NCBI GenBank assembly: GCA_030597345.1 | Contig: JAUVSA010000012.1 | Location: forward strand, 1 to 18,184 | DNA: 18,184 nt | From: Bacillota bacterium | GTDB taxonomy: Bacteria > Armatimonadota > Hebobacteria > Hebobacterales > Hebobacteraceae | Direction of reading: 5' to 3' | In this document: positions 1 through 7,904 of the stretch, in pieces | How the letters are laid out: each line of letters starts with the position of its first letter | Position numbering within the stretch: position 1 is the first letter of the stretch | Notes under the pieces: generated by a model | What the model was told of the DNA's origin: nothing | Seen by the model: the letters and a program-made list of their open reading frames with translations, nothing else | The model's database searches: none | Position numbers and translations under genes: made by a program

Positions 1-1287
1 GAGTTCATCGTGCCGGGAGCGCTGCGCGCACTGCAGTCCCAGCGGCTGGCAGAGGTGGTCGCACGGGTATACGAGAATGTCCCCTACTACAGGCAGAAGC
101 TCGACGCGGCCGGCGTGAAACCAGACGACATTCGCGGCATCGAAGACATCCGGCGGCTGCCGTTCACCAGCAAGGAGGACCTGCGGAAGACATACCCCTT
201 TGGGCTCTTCGCGGTGCCTATGGAGCAGGTGGTTCGGCTCCATGCCTCCTCCGGCACCACTGGGAAGTCTGCCGTGGTGGGATACACCCGCGAGGATGTG
301 GAGACGTGGGCCGAAGTGATAGCACGGACGCTGGCCGCAGGGGGAACGCAGCGAGGGGATATCGTGCAGAACAGCTACGGATACGGCCTCTTCACCGGGG
401 GTCTTGGGCTGCATTGTGGAGCCGAGCTGATCGGGGCGACGGTTGTCCCGACTTCCGGGGGACAGACCAGGCGGCAAGTGCAGCTCCTCGGGGACTTCGG
501 GGCAACCGTTCTGTGCTGTACGCCGTCGTACGCGCTGGTTATCGGGGAGACCGGCAGGGAGATGGGGGTGGACTTCAAGGATCTTCCCCTCCGGGTCGGT
601 TTCTTCGGGGCTGAGCCGTGGTCGCCGGGGATGCGACAGGAGATCGAGTCGGCGCTTCACGTACATGCGCTGGACATCTACGGGCTGTCCGAGATCATCG
701 GTCCGGGCGTGAGCTTCGAGTGCCTGGAGAAGGAGGGGCTGCATATCAATGAGGATCACTTCTACCCCGAAGTGGTCGATCCGGAGACAGGAGAGCCGGT
801 GCCTGAGGGCGAGGTGGGCGAAGTGGTCTTCACCACGCTGACGAAGCAGGCCCTCGCCCTTCTGAGATACCGCACGCGAGACTTGACGCGGATCTTCCCC
901 GAGCCGTGCGGCTGTGGGCGGACGCTGCGGCGGATGGCGCGGGTGACCGGCCGGTCGGATGACATGCTCATCATCCGAGGAGTCAACGTATTCCCGTCCC
1001 AGATCGAAGAGATCCTGATGGGGATAGAGGGGACGACGCCCAACTACGTGCTGGTGGTGGATCGCAAGCCGCGAGGTATGGATGAGCTTGAGGTCCAGGT
1101 GGAGGTTTCGCAGGCGACGTTTTCGGATGAGATGTCGAAGCTGGAGGCGCTGGACGAGCGCATCCGAAGTGAGATCGAGAGCCGGCTGGGCCTTAGGGCG
1201 GCGGTACGGCTGGTCGAGCCAAAGAGCCTGGAGCGCAGTATGGGAAAGGCTAAGCGCGTCAGCGACAGGAGGGACCTAGGCGAATGA
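1..1287 (+). CDS. paaK: Phenylacetate-CoA ligase (AMP-forming), 5'-partial
   Basis: This enzyme activates an aryl acid such as phenylacetate to its CoA thioester with ATP, in the cytoplasm. The reading frame is open from base 1. Its first residues align with residue 9 onward of the paralogue at 6508, so only about 8 N-terminal residues lie outside the window. The GTG at position 10 is therefore probably not the true start. Seen, with codon 1 at base 1: the ATP-binding motif HASSGTTG at residues 81-88, the YGLSE adenylation motif at 227-231, a CGCGR segment, the GRSDDMLIIRG hinge, and a C-terminal GKAKRV motif whose lysine (K416) is at the expected catalytic position. The stop overlaps the next gene's start (ATGA), indicating translational coupling to the ACT protein. 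The family is certain. The true substrate could be another aromatic acid (for example indoleacetate or 4-hydroxyphenylacetate). Confidence 0.93.
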   Translation, partial: EFIVPGALRALQSQRLAEVVARVYENVPYYRQKLDAAGVKPDDIRGIEDIRRLPFTSKEDLRKTYPFGLFAVPMEQVVRLHASSGTTGKSAVVGYTREDVETWAEVIARTLAAGGTQRGDIVQNSYGYGLFTGGLGLHCGAELIGATVVPTSGGQTRRQVQLLGDFGATVLCCTPSYALVIGETGREMGVDFKDLPLRVGFFGAEPWSPGMRQEIESALHVHALDIYGLSEIIGPGVSFECLEKEGLHINEDHFYPEVVDPETGEPVPEGEVGEVVFTTLTKQALALLRYRTRDLTRIFPEPCGCGRTLRRMARVTGRSDDMLIIRGVNVFPSQIEEILMGIEGTTPNYVLVVDRKPRGMDELEVQVEVSQATFSDEMSKLEALDERIRSEIESRLGLRAAVRLVEPKSLERSMGKAKRVSDRRDLGE

Positions 1288-1715
1288 CCGCGGTACAGAT
1301 CTCGGTCTTTCTGGAGAATAAGTCGGGTCGGCTGGCGGAGGTGACCCACGTGCTGGCGGGAGGGGGAGTGAACATACGCGCGCTGTCGTTGGCGGAGACC
1401 ATTGACTACGGAGTGCTGAGGCTGATCGTGGACAAGCCGAGGGAGGCGAGAAGAGTGCTGACGGAGGCGGGCTTCACGGTCACGGAGACGGAAGTGATCG
1501 CGGTCGAGATGCCCGACCGGCCGGGGGGGCTGGCGGGTGTGGTAGACATGGTGACAGGCCGCGGTCTGAACATCGAGTACCTGTATGCGTTCGTGGGACA
1601 GAAGGGCGAGAACGCGGTGGTCATCTTCCGAATCGACAAAGCAGAGGAAGCGATTGCCGTGCTGAAGGAAGGTGGCACCCATGTGCTCTCGGCAGCGGAA
1701 CTGGGTGCGATCTGA
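1284..1715 (+). CDS. Tandem ACT-domain protein, probable amino-acid/aryl-acid sensor
   Basis: A 143-residue protein made only of two ACT domains, roughly residues 3-68 and 70-140. Each begins with the usual strand-loop-helix that contacts ligand: ENKSGRLAEV in the first and DRPGGLAGVV in the second. No catalytic or DNA-binding domain is present. ACT domains bind small ligands, typically amino acids, and control a partner enzyme. The ATG overlaps the stop of the ligase gene (ATGA), so the two are probably made together, and an allosteric or sensing role for the ligase or transporter is the natural inference. Free-standing tandem ACT proteins next to PaaK-type ligases are a recurrent arrangement in anaerobes (from memory). 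The ligand cannot be read from the sequence. Confidence 0.88.
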   Translation: MTAVQISVFLENKSGRLAEVTHVLAGGGVNIRALSLAETIDYGVLRLIVDKPREARRVLTEAGFTVTETEVIAVEMPDRPGGLAGVVDMVTGRGLNIEYLYAFVGQKGENAVVIFRIDKAEEAIAVLKEGGTHVLSAAELGAI

Positions 1716-1744
1716 TAGCTAATGAGAAAGAGGAGGAAAGGCTG

Positions 1745-2938
1745 ATGAAGAGTTCGACTCGTCTACTGGGGGTGTTAGGCATCGTGGTCGTCGCGATGCT
1801 CTGCGCGGCGGGGTGCGGCGAGAAGCCAGCAGAGCCAGTCATGGTGCCCGGCGTCGAGCCGCCGACCGGGCCCCCGTATGTGATCGGGGCCATGTTCGCC
1901 ATAACGGGAGACGCCTCCTCGCTCGGGATGCCCGAGCGGGACACGGCGGAGATGCTGGAGAAGATGATCAACGAGGCGGGCGGCATCAATGGGCGCCCGC
2001 TGGAGATCGTCATCGAGGACACCAAGGGGGAGCCGGCTGAGACGCTGAAAGCGGCAAAGCGTCTGGTCGAGGGCAGCGATGTGCTGGCCATCGTGGGGCC
2101 AAGCCGCACGGGGACAACGATGGCGGTGATCGAGTACATGGAGAAGGTCGAGGTGCCGCTGGTCTCCTGTGCGGCGGGCGTTCCCATTGTCGAGCCAGTC
2201 AAGAAGTGGATCTTCAAGACGCCGCAGACGGATCGCATGGCGATTGAGAAGATCATCGAGTATCTCAAAGAGAAGAAGATCACGCGCATCGCCTCTCTCT
2301 CGGACAACACCGGCTTTGGCAAGAGCGGGCGGCGCGAGATCGCGGCACTGATGCCCGCAGCCGGGCTCAAGGTGGTCACGCTGGAGGAGTACGGTCCCAA
2401 GGACACGACCATGGAGATCCAGCTCACGAAGATCAAGGGAACCAAGGCGCAGGCTGTAGTCTGCTGGGGAACCCCTCCGGGGCCGGCGATCGTTGCCAAG
2501 AACATGCGTCAGCTCGGCGTGAGCATCCCCTTGATCTGCAGCCACGGCGTCGCCAACGAGACCTTCCTCAAGATCGCGGGAGAGGCGGCGAATGGCGCAG
2601 TGCTGCCGGCTGGACGGCTCATCGTAGTGGATCAGATCTCGCCTGATGATCCGCAGCTCTCGCTTCTCGAGGACTACGCCGAGCGCTACCGGGCGCACAC
2701 CGGGAAATCCCCGGACACCTTCGGCGGCCACGCGTGGGACGCGGTCGAACTCGTGGTGAAGGCTCTGGAAGAGGTCGGCGAGGACCGGGCGCAGATCCGG
2801 GACATGATCGAGAAGACCACGGGCTTCGTGGGCACGGGTGGAGTATTCAACTACTCCGCCGAGGATCACAACGGTCTCACCAAAGACGCCTTTGTGATGG
2901 TGGAGATCGTCGACGGGAAGTGGAAGCTCGCGAAATAG
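1745..2938 (+). CDS. livK: Liv-type ABC transporter substrate-binding lipoprotein
   Basis: Periplasmic solute-binding component of a branched-chain-amino-acid-family (HAAT) importer. The N-terminus has a basic start, a hydrophobic stretch and a lipobox ending LCAAGC, with the lipidated cysteine at residue 24. The mature part (about 45-390) is a type I periplasmic binding fold of normal length (397 aa). Recognisable landmarks are an early IGAMFAITGD segment, the GGINGRPLEIVIEDTKG loop and VGPSRTGTT. The start is supported by a strong Shine-Dalgarno (aggagg) about 7 bases upstream. It sits 29 bases after the ACT gene and ahead of its permeases, separated from them by a strong hairpin. Family members bind leucine-type amino acids, amides or aromatic acids. 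The flanking ligases suggest an aromatic or related acid here, which is inference. Confidence 0.92.
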   Translation: MKSSTRLLGVLGIVVVAMLCAAGCGEKPAEPVMVPGVEPPTGPPYVIGAMFAITGDASSLGMPERDTAEMLEKMINEAGGINGRPLEIVIEDTKGEPAETLKAAKRLVEGSDVLAIVGPSRTGTTMAVIEYMEKVEVPLVSCAAGVPIVEPVKKWIFKTPQTDRMAIEKIIEYLKEKKITRIASLSDNTGFGKSGRREIAALMPAAGLKVVTLEEYGPKDTTMEIQLTKIKGTKAQAVVCWGTPPGPAIVAKNMRQLGVSIPLICSHGVANETFLKIAGEAANGAVLPAGRLIVVDQISPDDPQLSLLEDYAERYRAHTGKSPDTFGGHAWDAVELVVKALEEVGEDRAQIRDMIEKTTGFVGTGGVFNYSAEDHNGLTKDAFVMVEIVDGKWKLAK

Positions 2939-2953
2939 GGACCTCTGAAATGG

Positions 2954-2987
2954 CGAGCGAGGCCCGCGCGAGCGCGGGCCTCGCTCG
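2954..2987 (+). promoter_or_regulatory. Strong intra-operon hairpin between livK and livH
   Basis: A perfect 15-bp inverted repeat (arms 2954-2968 and 2973-2987) with a 4-base loop, starting 16 bases after the livK stop. No T-run follows, so it is not a classical intrinsic terminator. Hairpins in this position after a binding-protein gene, as in malE-malF, are known to protect the upstream mRNA from 3' decay, giving more binding protein than permease. That role is inferred here. A second, smaller hairpin (7-bp stem, 3011-3027) lies 14 bases before the livH start. Confidence 0.75.
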
Positions 2988-3041
2988 TGCTGAGATAGGT
3001 AACTCTGGGTGCCCGCCTGCGGCGGGCGCACGTTGTATGCC

Positions 3042-3935
3042 ATGACCCTCCCGACCGGCGCTCAACTACTCCAATATCTGATCTCGGGGCTGACGCTCGG
3101 CAGCGTCTACGGGATGATCGCGCTCGGATTCACACTGATTCACAATGCGACGGGCATTGTGAACTTCGCTCAGGGCGAGTTCGTGGCATTTGGGGCGCTG
3201 ATCGCGCTCTCCTGCTCTGAGGCCGGTCTGCCGATGCCGCTGGCGGTGTTGACCGCGATGGCGGCGATGACGCTGTTGGGGGCAGCTCTGGAGCGGGCCG
3301 CCATCCGGCCGGCGCGCGGGGCATCTGTCATCACTCTGATAATCATCACTATCGGGGCCTCGATTCTGCTGCGTGGAATCGCCATGTGGCAGTGGGGCCC
3401 GGACGCGCTCCCGATGCGTCACTTCTCGAGCGAAGACCCAATCCACTTGGGCCCGGCGAGCATCCTGAGGCAGCACCTCTGGATCATGGGGATCGTGGTC
3501 GCGACTATGCTGGGCCTGTGGCTGCTGGCAGAGCGGACACAGGTGGGAAAGGCCATGCGGGCCTGTGCGGTGGACCGGGAGGCGGCCCAGCTGGTTGGGA
3601 TCCCGGCCGCGCGGATGGTGATGCTGTCCTTCGCGCTGAGCGGGATGCTCGGGGGCCTGGCCGGGTCAATCGTGGCCCCACTCTCCATGGGACAGTACAA
3701 CATGGGCATCATGCTCGGCCTGAAGGGCTTCTGTGCCGCCATCCTGGGGGGGATAGGAAACGCACCCGGGGCCGTGCTGGGAGGCCTGCTGCTGGGGATA
3801 CTCGAATCGCTGGGGGCAGGGCTGTGCTCTGGCATGAAGGACGCGGTGGCCTTCGGCATCATGCTGATGGTGCTACTCGTCAGGCCGACCGGGCTGCTGG
3901 GCCGCAGAGCCGGCCGGGGCGAAGCCGTGGGCTAG
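3042..3935 (+). CDS. livH: Liv-type ABC transporter permease 1
   Basis: Inner-membrane permease, the LivH half of the heterodimeric channel. From the ATG it is 297 residues with about eight hydrophobic segments. The family hallmark TGIVNFAQGEF follows the first membrane segments. The cytoplasmic coupling helix that contacts the ATPases is visible as the stretch from GKAMRACAVDREAAQLVGI onward. I chose ATG 3042 because the product then begins MTLPTGAQLLQYLISGL, as LivH proteins usually do. The in-frame GTG at 3009 would add a Cys/Gly-rich leader inside a hairpin region. No clear Shine-Dalgarno is visible before 3042, and the small hairpin at 3011-3027 may limit initiation. It lies downstream of livK and 50 bases before livM. 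Confidence 0.92.
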   Translation: MTLPTGAQLLQYLISGLTLGSVYGMIALGFTLIHNATGIVNFAQGEFVAFGALIALSCSEAGLPMPLAVLTAMAAMTLLGAALERAAIRPARGASVITLIIITIGASILLRGIAMWQWGPDALPMRHFSSEDPIHLGPASILRQHLWIMGIVVATMLGLWLLAERTQVGKAMRACAVDREAAQLVGIPAARMVMLSFALSGMLGGLAGSIVAPLSMGQYNMGIMLGLKGFCAAILGGIGNAPGAVLGGLLLGILESLGAGLCSGMKDAVAFGIMLMVLLVRPTGLLGRRAGRGEAVG

Positions 3936-3985
3936 ACGGGGGCTAGGGAGCGGGCGCTGGGAGGGAGCCAGCAGAAGCGAGGGCA

Positions 3986-4969
3986 GTGCTGGGGATGAGA
4001 GTTAGGAGCAAGCGATATCATCAGCTGGCCGCGGCCGCGGCGGCGGCGGCGGTGCTGCCCCTCGTCCTGCCGAGCGAGTATGCTATCCACCTGGCGGTGG
4101 TCATTGGAATCAATGCCATCGTCGCGCTCGGGCTCAATCTGCTGATGGGCTATGCCGGACAGGTGTCCCTGGGGCAGGCTGCCTTCGTCGGGATCGGTGC
4201 CTACGCCTCCGCTATCCTGAGCGTCAAGGCCGGGCTGTCCCCATGGATTGGCTTGGCGGCTGGCGCTGCGCTGGGGGGACTTACCGCGGCGGTGGTGGGA
4301 GGTCCCCTGCTGAAGCTGCGGGGCCACTACCTGGCTATGGGGACGCTCGGATTCGGGATGATCGTGCAGATCGTGATGGTGCAGTGGGAGGATCTGACGG
4401 AAGGTACCATTGGGGTCATGGGTATTCCCCCGTTCTCGGTGGCGGGGCTTGCCCTGGACAGTGAGCTGCGGATGTACTATCTGGTGGCCGCGTCGGCGGT
4501 GCTGGCGATAGCGCTTGCAGGCAACGTCATCGACTCCCGCGTGGGGAGAGCGATGCGGGCCGTGCACGGCAGCGAGGTGGCGGCGGCGACCTCCGGGGTC
4601 GACACCGCCCGCTACAAGCTCCAGGTCTTTATCATGTCGGGGGCGATGGCCGGCTTTGCCGGCAGCCTCCACGCCCACCACGCCGCCTATGTGCATCCTG
4701 ACAGCTTCGGCTTCCACTACTCGATCCAGCTGGTGGTGATGGTGGTGCTGGGGGGGATGGCGAGCATCTGGGGCGCGGTATTCGGCGCCGGGGCGGTTAC
4801 CTTGATCGGCGAGCAATTGCGTTCGTTTCAGGAGTTCAGCACTATCATCTTCGGGGCTGTGCTGGTGGCAGTCATGGTCTTCATGCCCGCGGGCCTCTGG
4901 CGGGGGAGCGCAGATCTCATCGGGCGACTTCTCGGATCACGGGGAGCTGGTGGGAGGAGAAGAGCGTAG
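3986..4969 (+). CDS. livM: Liv-type ABC transporter permease 2
   Basis: The second inner-membrane permease, LivM family, pairing with LivH. It has about 327 residues with many hydrophobic helices. The family signature LMGYAGQVSLGQAAFVGIGAY is clear, and the coupling region GRAMRAVHGSEVAAATSGVD precedes a late GGMASIWGAVFGAG motif. The N-terminal helix contains a run of nine alanines encoded by gcg/gcc repeats (about 4030-4053). Start choice is uncertain. GTG 3986 gives the longest form. ATG 3995, three codons later, has GAGGG 11 bases upstream and may be preferred. The gene ends 10 bases before the ATG of livG. Confidence 0.92.
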   Translation: MLGMRVRSKRYHQLAAAAAAAAVLPLVLPSEYAIHLAVVIGINAIVALGLNLLMGYAGQVSLGQAAFVGIGAYASAILSVKAGLSPWIGLAAGAALGGLTAAVVGGPLLKLRGHYLAMGTLGFGMIVQIVMVQWEDLTEGTIGVMGIPPFSVAGLALDSELRMYYLVAASAVLAIALAGNVIDSRVGRAMRAVHGSEVAAATSGVDTARYKLQVFIMSGAMAGFAGSLHAHHAAYVHPDSFGFHYSIQLVVMVVLGGMASIWGAVFGAGAVTLIGEQLRSFQEFSTIIFGAVLVAVMVFMPAGLWRGSADLIGRLLGSRGAGGRRRA

Positions 4970-4979
4970 GTTGGTGCCG

Positions 4980-5753
4980 ATGACGGCAGAGGTTCTCCTT
5001 CGACTCACGGATGTGACGAAGCGCTTCGGCGGGCTGGTCGCGGTGGACGACCTGACCTTCGAGGTCCAACGCGGCCAGATCAAGGCCATTATCGGGCCGA
5101 ACGGCGCGGGGAAGACGACGGCGTTCAACCTCATCACAGGCGTGTACGCGCTGGACGAGGGAGAGATCGAGGTCGCGGGGAAGCGGGCCAGCAGGCTGCC
5201 GTCGCATGAGGTGGCGAGCTTCGGCGTGGCTCGCACCTTCCAGAACGTCCAATTGTTCGGAAACATGAGCATTCTCGAGAACGTGATGGTGGGAGCGCAC
5301 ACGCGGGCGAAGTCGGGGCTGCTCAGCGCCTCGCTCCGGCTGCCGGCGATGCGGTCCGAGGAGGTGGCTCTGGCGGAGCGGGCGCGGGAGTGCCTTCGGC
5401 TTGTCGGGCTAGACAAGCTGGCTCCGGAAATGCCAGCTCTTTCCCTTGCGTTCGGCCAGCAGCGGCTGCTGGAGGTGGCGCGGGCCCTTGCCGCGGAGCC
5501 CCTGCTGGTGCTTCTGGACGAGCCGGCGGCGGGGCTCTCCACGGCCGAGACGGCGCGGCTGGGAGAGCTGGTCGAGAACATCCGCGAGCTGGGAGTCACG
5601 GTGCTGTTGGTCGATCACGACATGGACCTGGTGATGCAGATATCGGACGAGGTGCTGGTCCTTGACCATGGGGTGAAGATCGCGGAGGGCACTCCCCGGG
5701 AGGTGCAGCGCGACCCCAGGGTGATCGCCGCCTATCTCGGCGAGGAGCCCTAG
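4980..5753 (+). CDS. livG: Liv-type ABC transporter ATPase 1
   Basis: Cytoplasmic ATPase powering the importer. It is 257 residues from ATG 4980. Walker A is GPNGAGKTT at residues 39-47, followed by a LivG-type Q-loop region FQNVQLFGNMSILENVMVG. The signature motif appears as LAFGQQRLLEVARAL, the relaxed form usual in LivG, and Walker B is LLVLLDEPAAGL. A switch histidine follows in VDHDMDLVM. An in-frame GTG at 4950 would extend the protein by ten poorly conserved residues into the end of livM. I prefer the ATG because AGG lies 9 bases upstream and the product then begins like other LivG proteins. One base separates it from livF. Confidence 0.93.
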   Translation: MTAEVLLRLTDVTKRFGGLVAVDDLTFEVQRGQIKAIIGPNGAGKTTAFNLITGVYALDEGEIEVAGKRASRLPSHEVASFGVARTFQNVQLFGNMSILENVMVGAHTRAKSGLLSASLRLPAMRSEEVALAERARECLRLVGLDKLAPEMPALSLAFGQQRLLEVARALAAEPLLVLLDEPAAGLSTAETARLGELVENIRELGVTVLLVDHDMDLVMQISDEVLVLDHGVKIAEGTPREVQRDPRVIAAYLGEEP

Positions 5754-5754
5754 C

Positions 5755-6495
5755 GTGCTGATTCTGAGGAGCGCCGAGACATACTACGGCAACGTGCAGG
5801 CGCTGAAGGGGATTTCTCTTCACGTCAATGAAGGGGAGATCGTAGCGCTGATCGGGGCAAACGGCGCCGGGAAGACTACAACCCTGCGCACCATCTCGGG
5901 TCTGCTGTCTCCGCGGAGGGGCTCGGTCACGTTCCGGGGCCGATCGATCGCGGGTAGCGCGCCTGAAACGATCGTGCGGGCGGGCATCAGTCAGGTGCCC
6001 GAGGGCCGGAGACTCTTCGCTCCTCTGTCGGTATGGGACAACCTGCTGCTCGGGGCCTATCACTTGAGTCGCAGGGAAAAGCGCTCTCAGATGCGGGAGA
6101 GTCTGGAGCGAGTGTATTCGCTGTTCCCGGTGCTGAGAGAGCGGACGCCGCAGCTTGCTGGTACACTCTCGGGAGGAGAGCAGCAGATGCTGGCGATTGG
6201 CCGCGCCCTCATGAGCCAGCCGCAGCTGCTGCTGCTGGATGAGCCCTCGCTGGGCCTCGCGCCCCGGGCCGCGCGGGCGATCTTCGAGGCCATCCCGCGG
6301 TTTCGTAGTCAGGGGCTGACGGTGCTCCTCGTGGAGCAGAACGCGCGCGCAGCGCTGCAGATCGCGGACCGGGCGTACGTGTTGGAGACGGGTCGGGTGG
6401 TGATGGAGGGCTCGGCCAAGGAGCTCCTCAACCAGCGGGAGGTGCAGCGCGCCTACCTGGGACGGGGTTACCGTCAGGTCTGGGAAGAGGAGTGA
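5755..6495 (+). CDS. livF: Liv-type ABC transporter ATPase 2
   Basis: The second ATPase of the importer. It is 246 residues, normal for LivF, beginning at a GTG one base after the livG stop, so translation is probably coupled. Walker A is GANGAGKTT at residues 34-42. The signature motif LSGGEQQMLAIGRAL (about 138-152) is canonical. Walker B is LLLLDEPSLGL, followed by VEQNARAAL, where glutamine in place of the switch histidine region is typical of LivF. The chain ends RAYLGRGYRQVWEEE. With livK, livH, livM and livG it completes a five-part HAAT importer with no component missing. Confidence 0.94.
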   Translation: MLILRSAETYYGNVQALKGISLHVNEGEIVALIGANGAGKTTTLRTISGLLSPRRGSVTFRGRSIAGSAPETIVRAGISQVPEGRRLFAPLSVWDNLLLGAYHLSRREKRSQMRESLERVYSLFPVLRERTPQLAGTLSGGEQQMLAIGRALMSQPQLLLLDEPSLGLAPRAARAIFEAIPRFRSQGLTVLLVEQNARAALQIADRAYVLETGRVVMEGSAKELLNQREVQRAYLGRGYRQVWEEE

Positions 6496-6507
6496 GGGAG
6501 GTCAGCG

Positions 6508-7821
6508 ATGCCAATCTGGAACCCACGTGTCGAAACCATGTCCCGGGTGGATCTCGAACAGCTCCAGCTGGAGCGCCTCCAAGCGGTTGTCAACCGTATC
6601 TGGGACAGTGTGGCCTTCTATCGGCGGAGATTCGAACAGGGGGGGCTCATTCCGGAGCGCATCCGATCTCTCGACGACCTGCGCCTTCTCCCGTTGACGG
6701 TAAAGGAAGATCTGCGGACCGGGTATCCCTATGATCTCTTCGCGGTGCCGCTGCGGGAGGTGGTCAGGATCCACGCCTCCTCCGGCACAACCGGGCACCC
6801 GACGGTAGTGGGCTATACGAAGAACGACCTCCGCCACTGGCGGGAGCTGGTGGCGCGGGTCCTTTCGGCCGGAGGGATGACCAAGGAGGACGTCATTCAG
6901 ATCGCCTTCAGCTACGGGCTGCTGACCGATGCCTTCGGTCTTCACCAGGGAGCAGAGGAGATCGGGGCGTCGGTGATTCCCATGTCTGGAGGAGCGGCCG
7001 AGCAGCAGATCAGCATCATGCAGGATTTCCGCACGACGGCGCTGGTGGGCACGCCGTCCTATGCCCTCCAGATCGCGGAGGCGCTGGAGGAAAAGGGGGT
7101 GGCCCGCTCCAGCTTGCATCTCAGATGGGGCATGTTTGGGGCTGAGCCGTGGAGTGAGCCCCTACGCCAGAGAATTGAGTCCCTTCTCGGTATTTCGGCT
7201 ACCGACAACTATGGTATTTCAGAGGTGATGGGCCCCGGGGTCTCGGGGGAATGCGAAGAGCAGAAGAACGGGTTACACATCAACGAGGACCATTTTCTGT
7301 GTGAGATCATCGATCCCGATTCGGGCGAGGTGCTACCGCCTGGGCAAACGGGGGAGCTGGTGATCACCACGCTCACTACGGAAGCGCTGCCCATAATCCG
7401 ATATTGTACGGGGGACCTGACCTCGCTGCACCTCCAGCCTTGCCCTTGTGGGAGAACATTTGCTCGCATGGCGCGAATCTCCGGCCGCACCGACGACACA
7501 TTCGTCATTGGCGGCGTGAAGGTTTTCCCCTCCCAGATCGAAGAAGTGCTCCTGCAGATTGAGGGGATCGAACCCAACTATCTGGTGGTTGTGGACCGCG
7601 AGAGCGGCGCCGATACCGTGCAGGTTCAGGTCGAGGTGCCGGGCGCTCTGCTAACGGGGGACGTGCGCCATCTGCTGCGTACCCAGGAGATACTCCGCCA
7701 GCGCCTCGAGAGGGCGCTCGGCCTGACCATCGAGGTAAAACTCGTGGAGCCGAGGACTATCGCCGGCCCGAGAGAGCGCAAGCAGAAAGTGATAGACCGC
7801 CGGAAGGAAGTGACCCCATAA
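6508..7821 (+). CDS. Second phenylacetate-CoA ligase-family protein
   Basis: A 437-residue full-length paralogue of the ligase at the window start. It begins MPIWNPRVETMSR, the normal PaaK N-terminus, with a gggagg ribosome-binding site just upstream. Motifs seen: HASSGTTG at 89-96, YGISE at 235-239, CPCGR, and the hinge GRTDDTFVIGGVKVFPSQIE. The C-terminal catalytic-lysine motif is altered. An ungapped alignment between LVEP and VxDRR places R424, in ERKQKV, opposite the K416 of GKAKRV in the first ligase. The adenylation half should work, but acid activation may be changed, or a neighbouring lysine may substitute. It lies 12 bases after livF and is likely the last gene of the transporter operon. 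The substrate is probably related to, but different from, that of the first ligase (inference). Confidence 0.9.
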   Translation: MPIWNPRVETMSRVDLEQLQLERLQAVVNRIWDSVAFYRRRFEQGGLIPERIRSLDDLRLLPLTVKEDLRTGYPYDLFAVPLREVVRIHASSGTTGHPTVVGYTKNDLRHWRELVARVLSAGGMTKEDVIQIAFSYGLLTDAFGLHQGAEEIGASVIPMSGGAAEQQISIMQDFRTTALVGTPSYALQIAEALEEKGVARSSLHLRWGMFGAEPWSEPLRQRIESLLGISATDNYGISEVMGPGVSGECEEQKNGLHINEDHFLCEIIDPDSGEVLPPGQTGELVITTLTTEALPIIRYCTGDLTSLHLQPCPCGRTFARMARISGRTDDTFVIGGVKVFPSQIEEVLLQIEGIEPNYLVVVDRESGADTVQVQVEVPGALLTGDVRHLLRTQEILRQRLERALGLTIEVKLVEPRTIAGPRERKQKVIDRRKEVTP

Positions 7822-7904
7822 AAGCCGAATGAGCCGCAGATTGACTCTGGGAACGGCCGAGCACGGCCGCACAACCCTCACACAGGAGGTGGTGGACGAA
7901 CACC

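Noticed and set aside
5420..5480. Degenerate ABC signature (LAFGQQ) in livG
   Set aside because: Relaxed signatures of this type are normal in LivG proteins, so it is not evidence of inactivation.
7854..7869. CGGCCG-AGCA-CGGCCG hairpin between the second ligase and the porin-like gene
   Set aside because: It is only six pairs of a palindromic hexamer in GC-rich DNA, with no T-run, so it is too weak to call a terminator.
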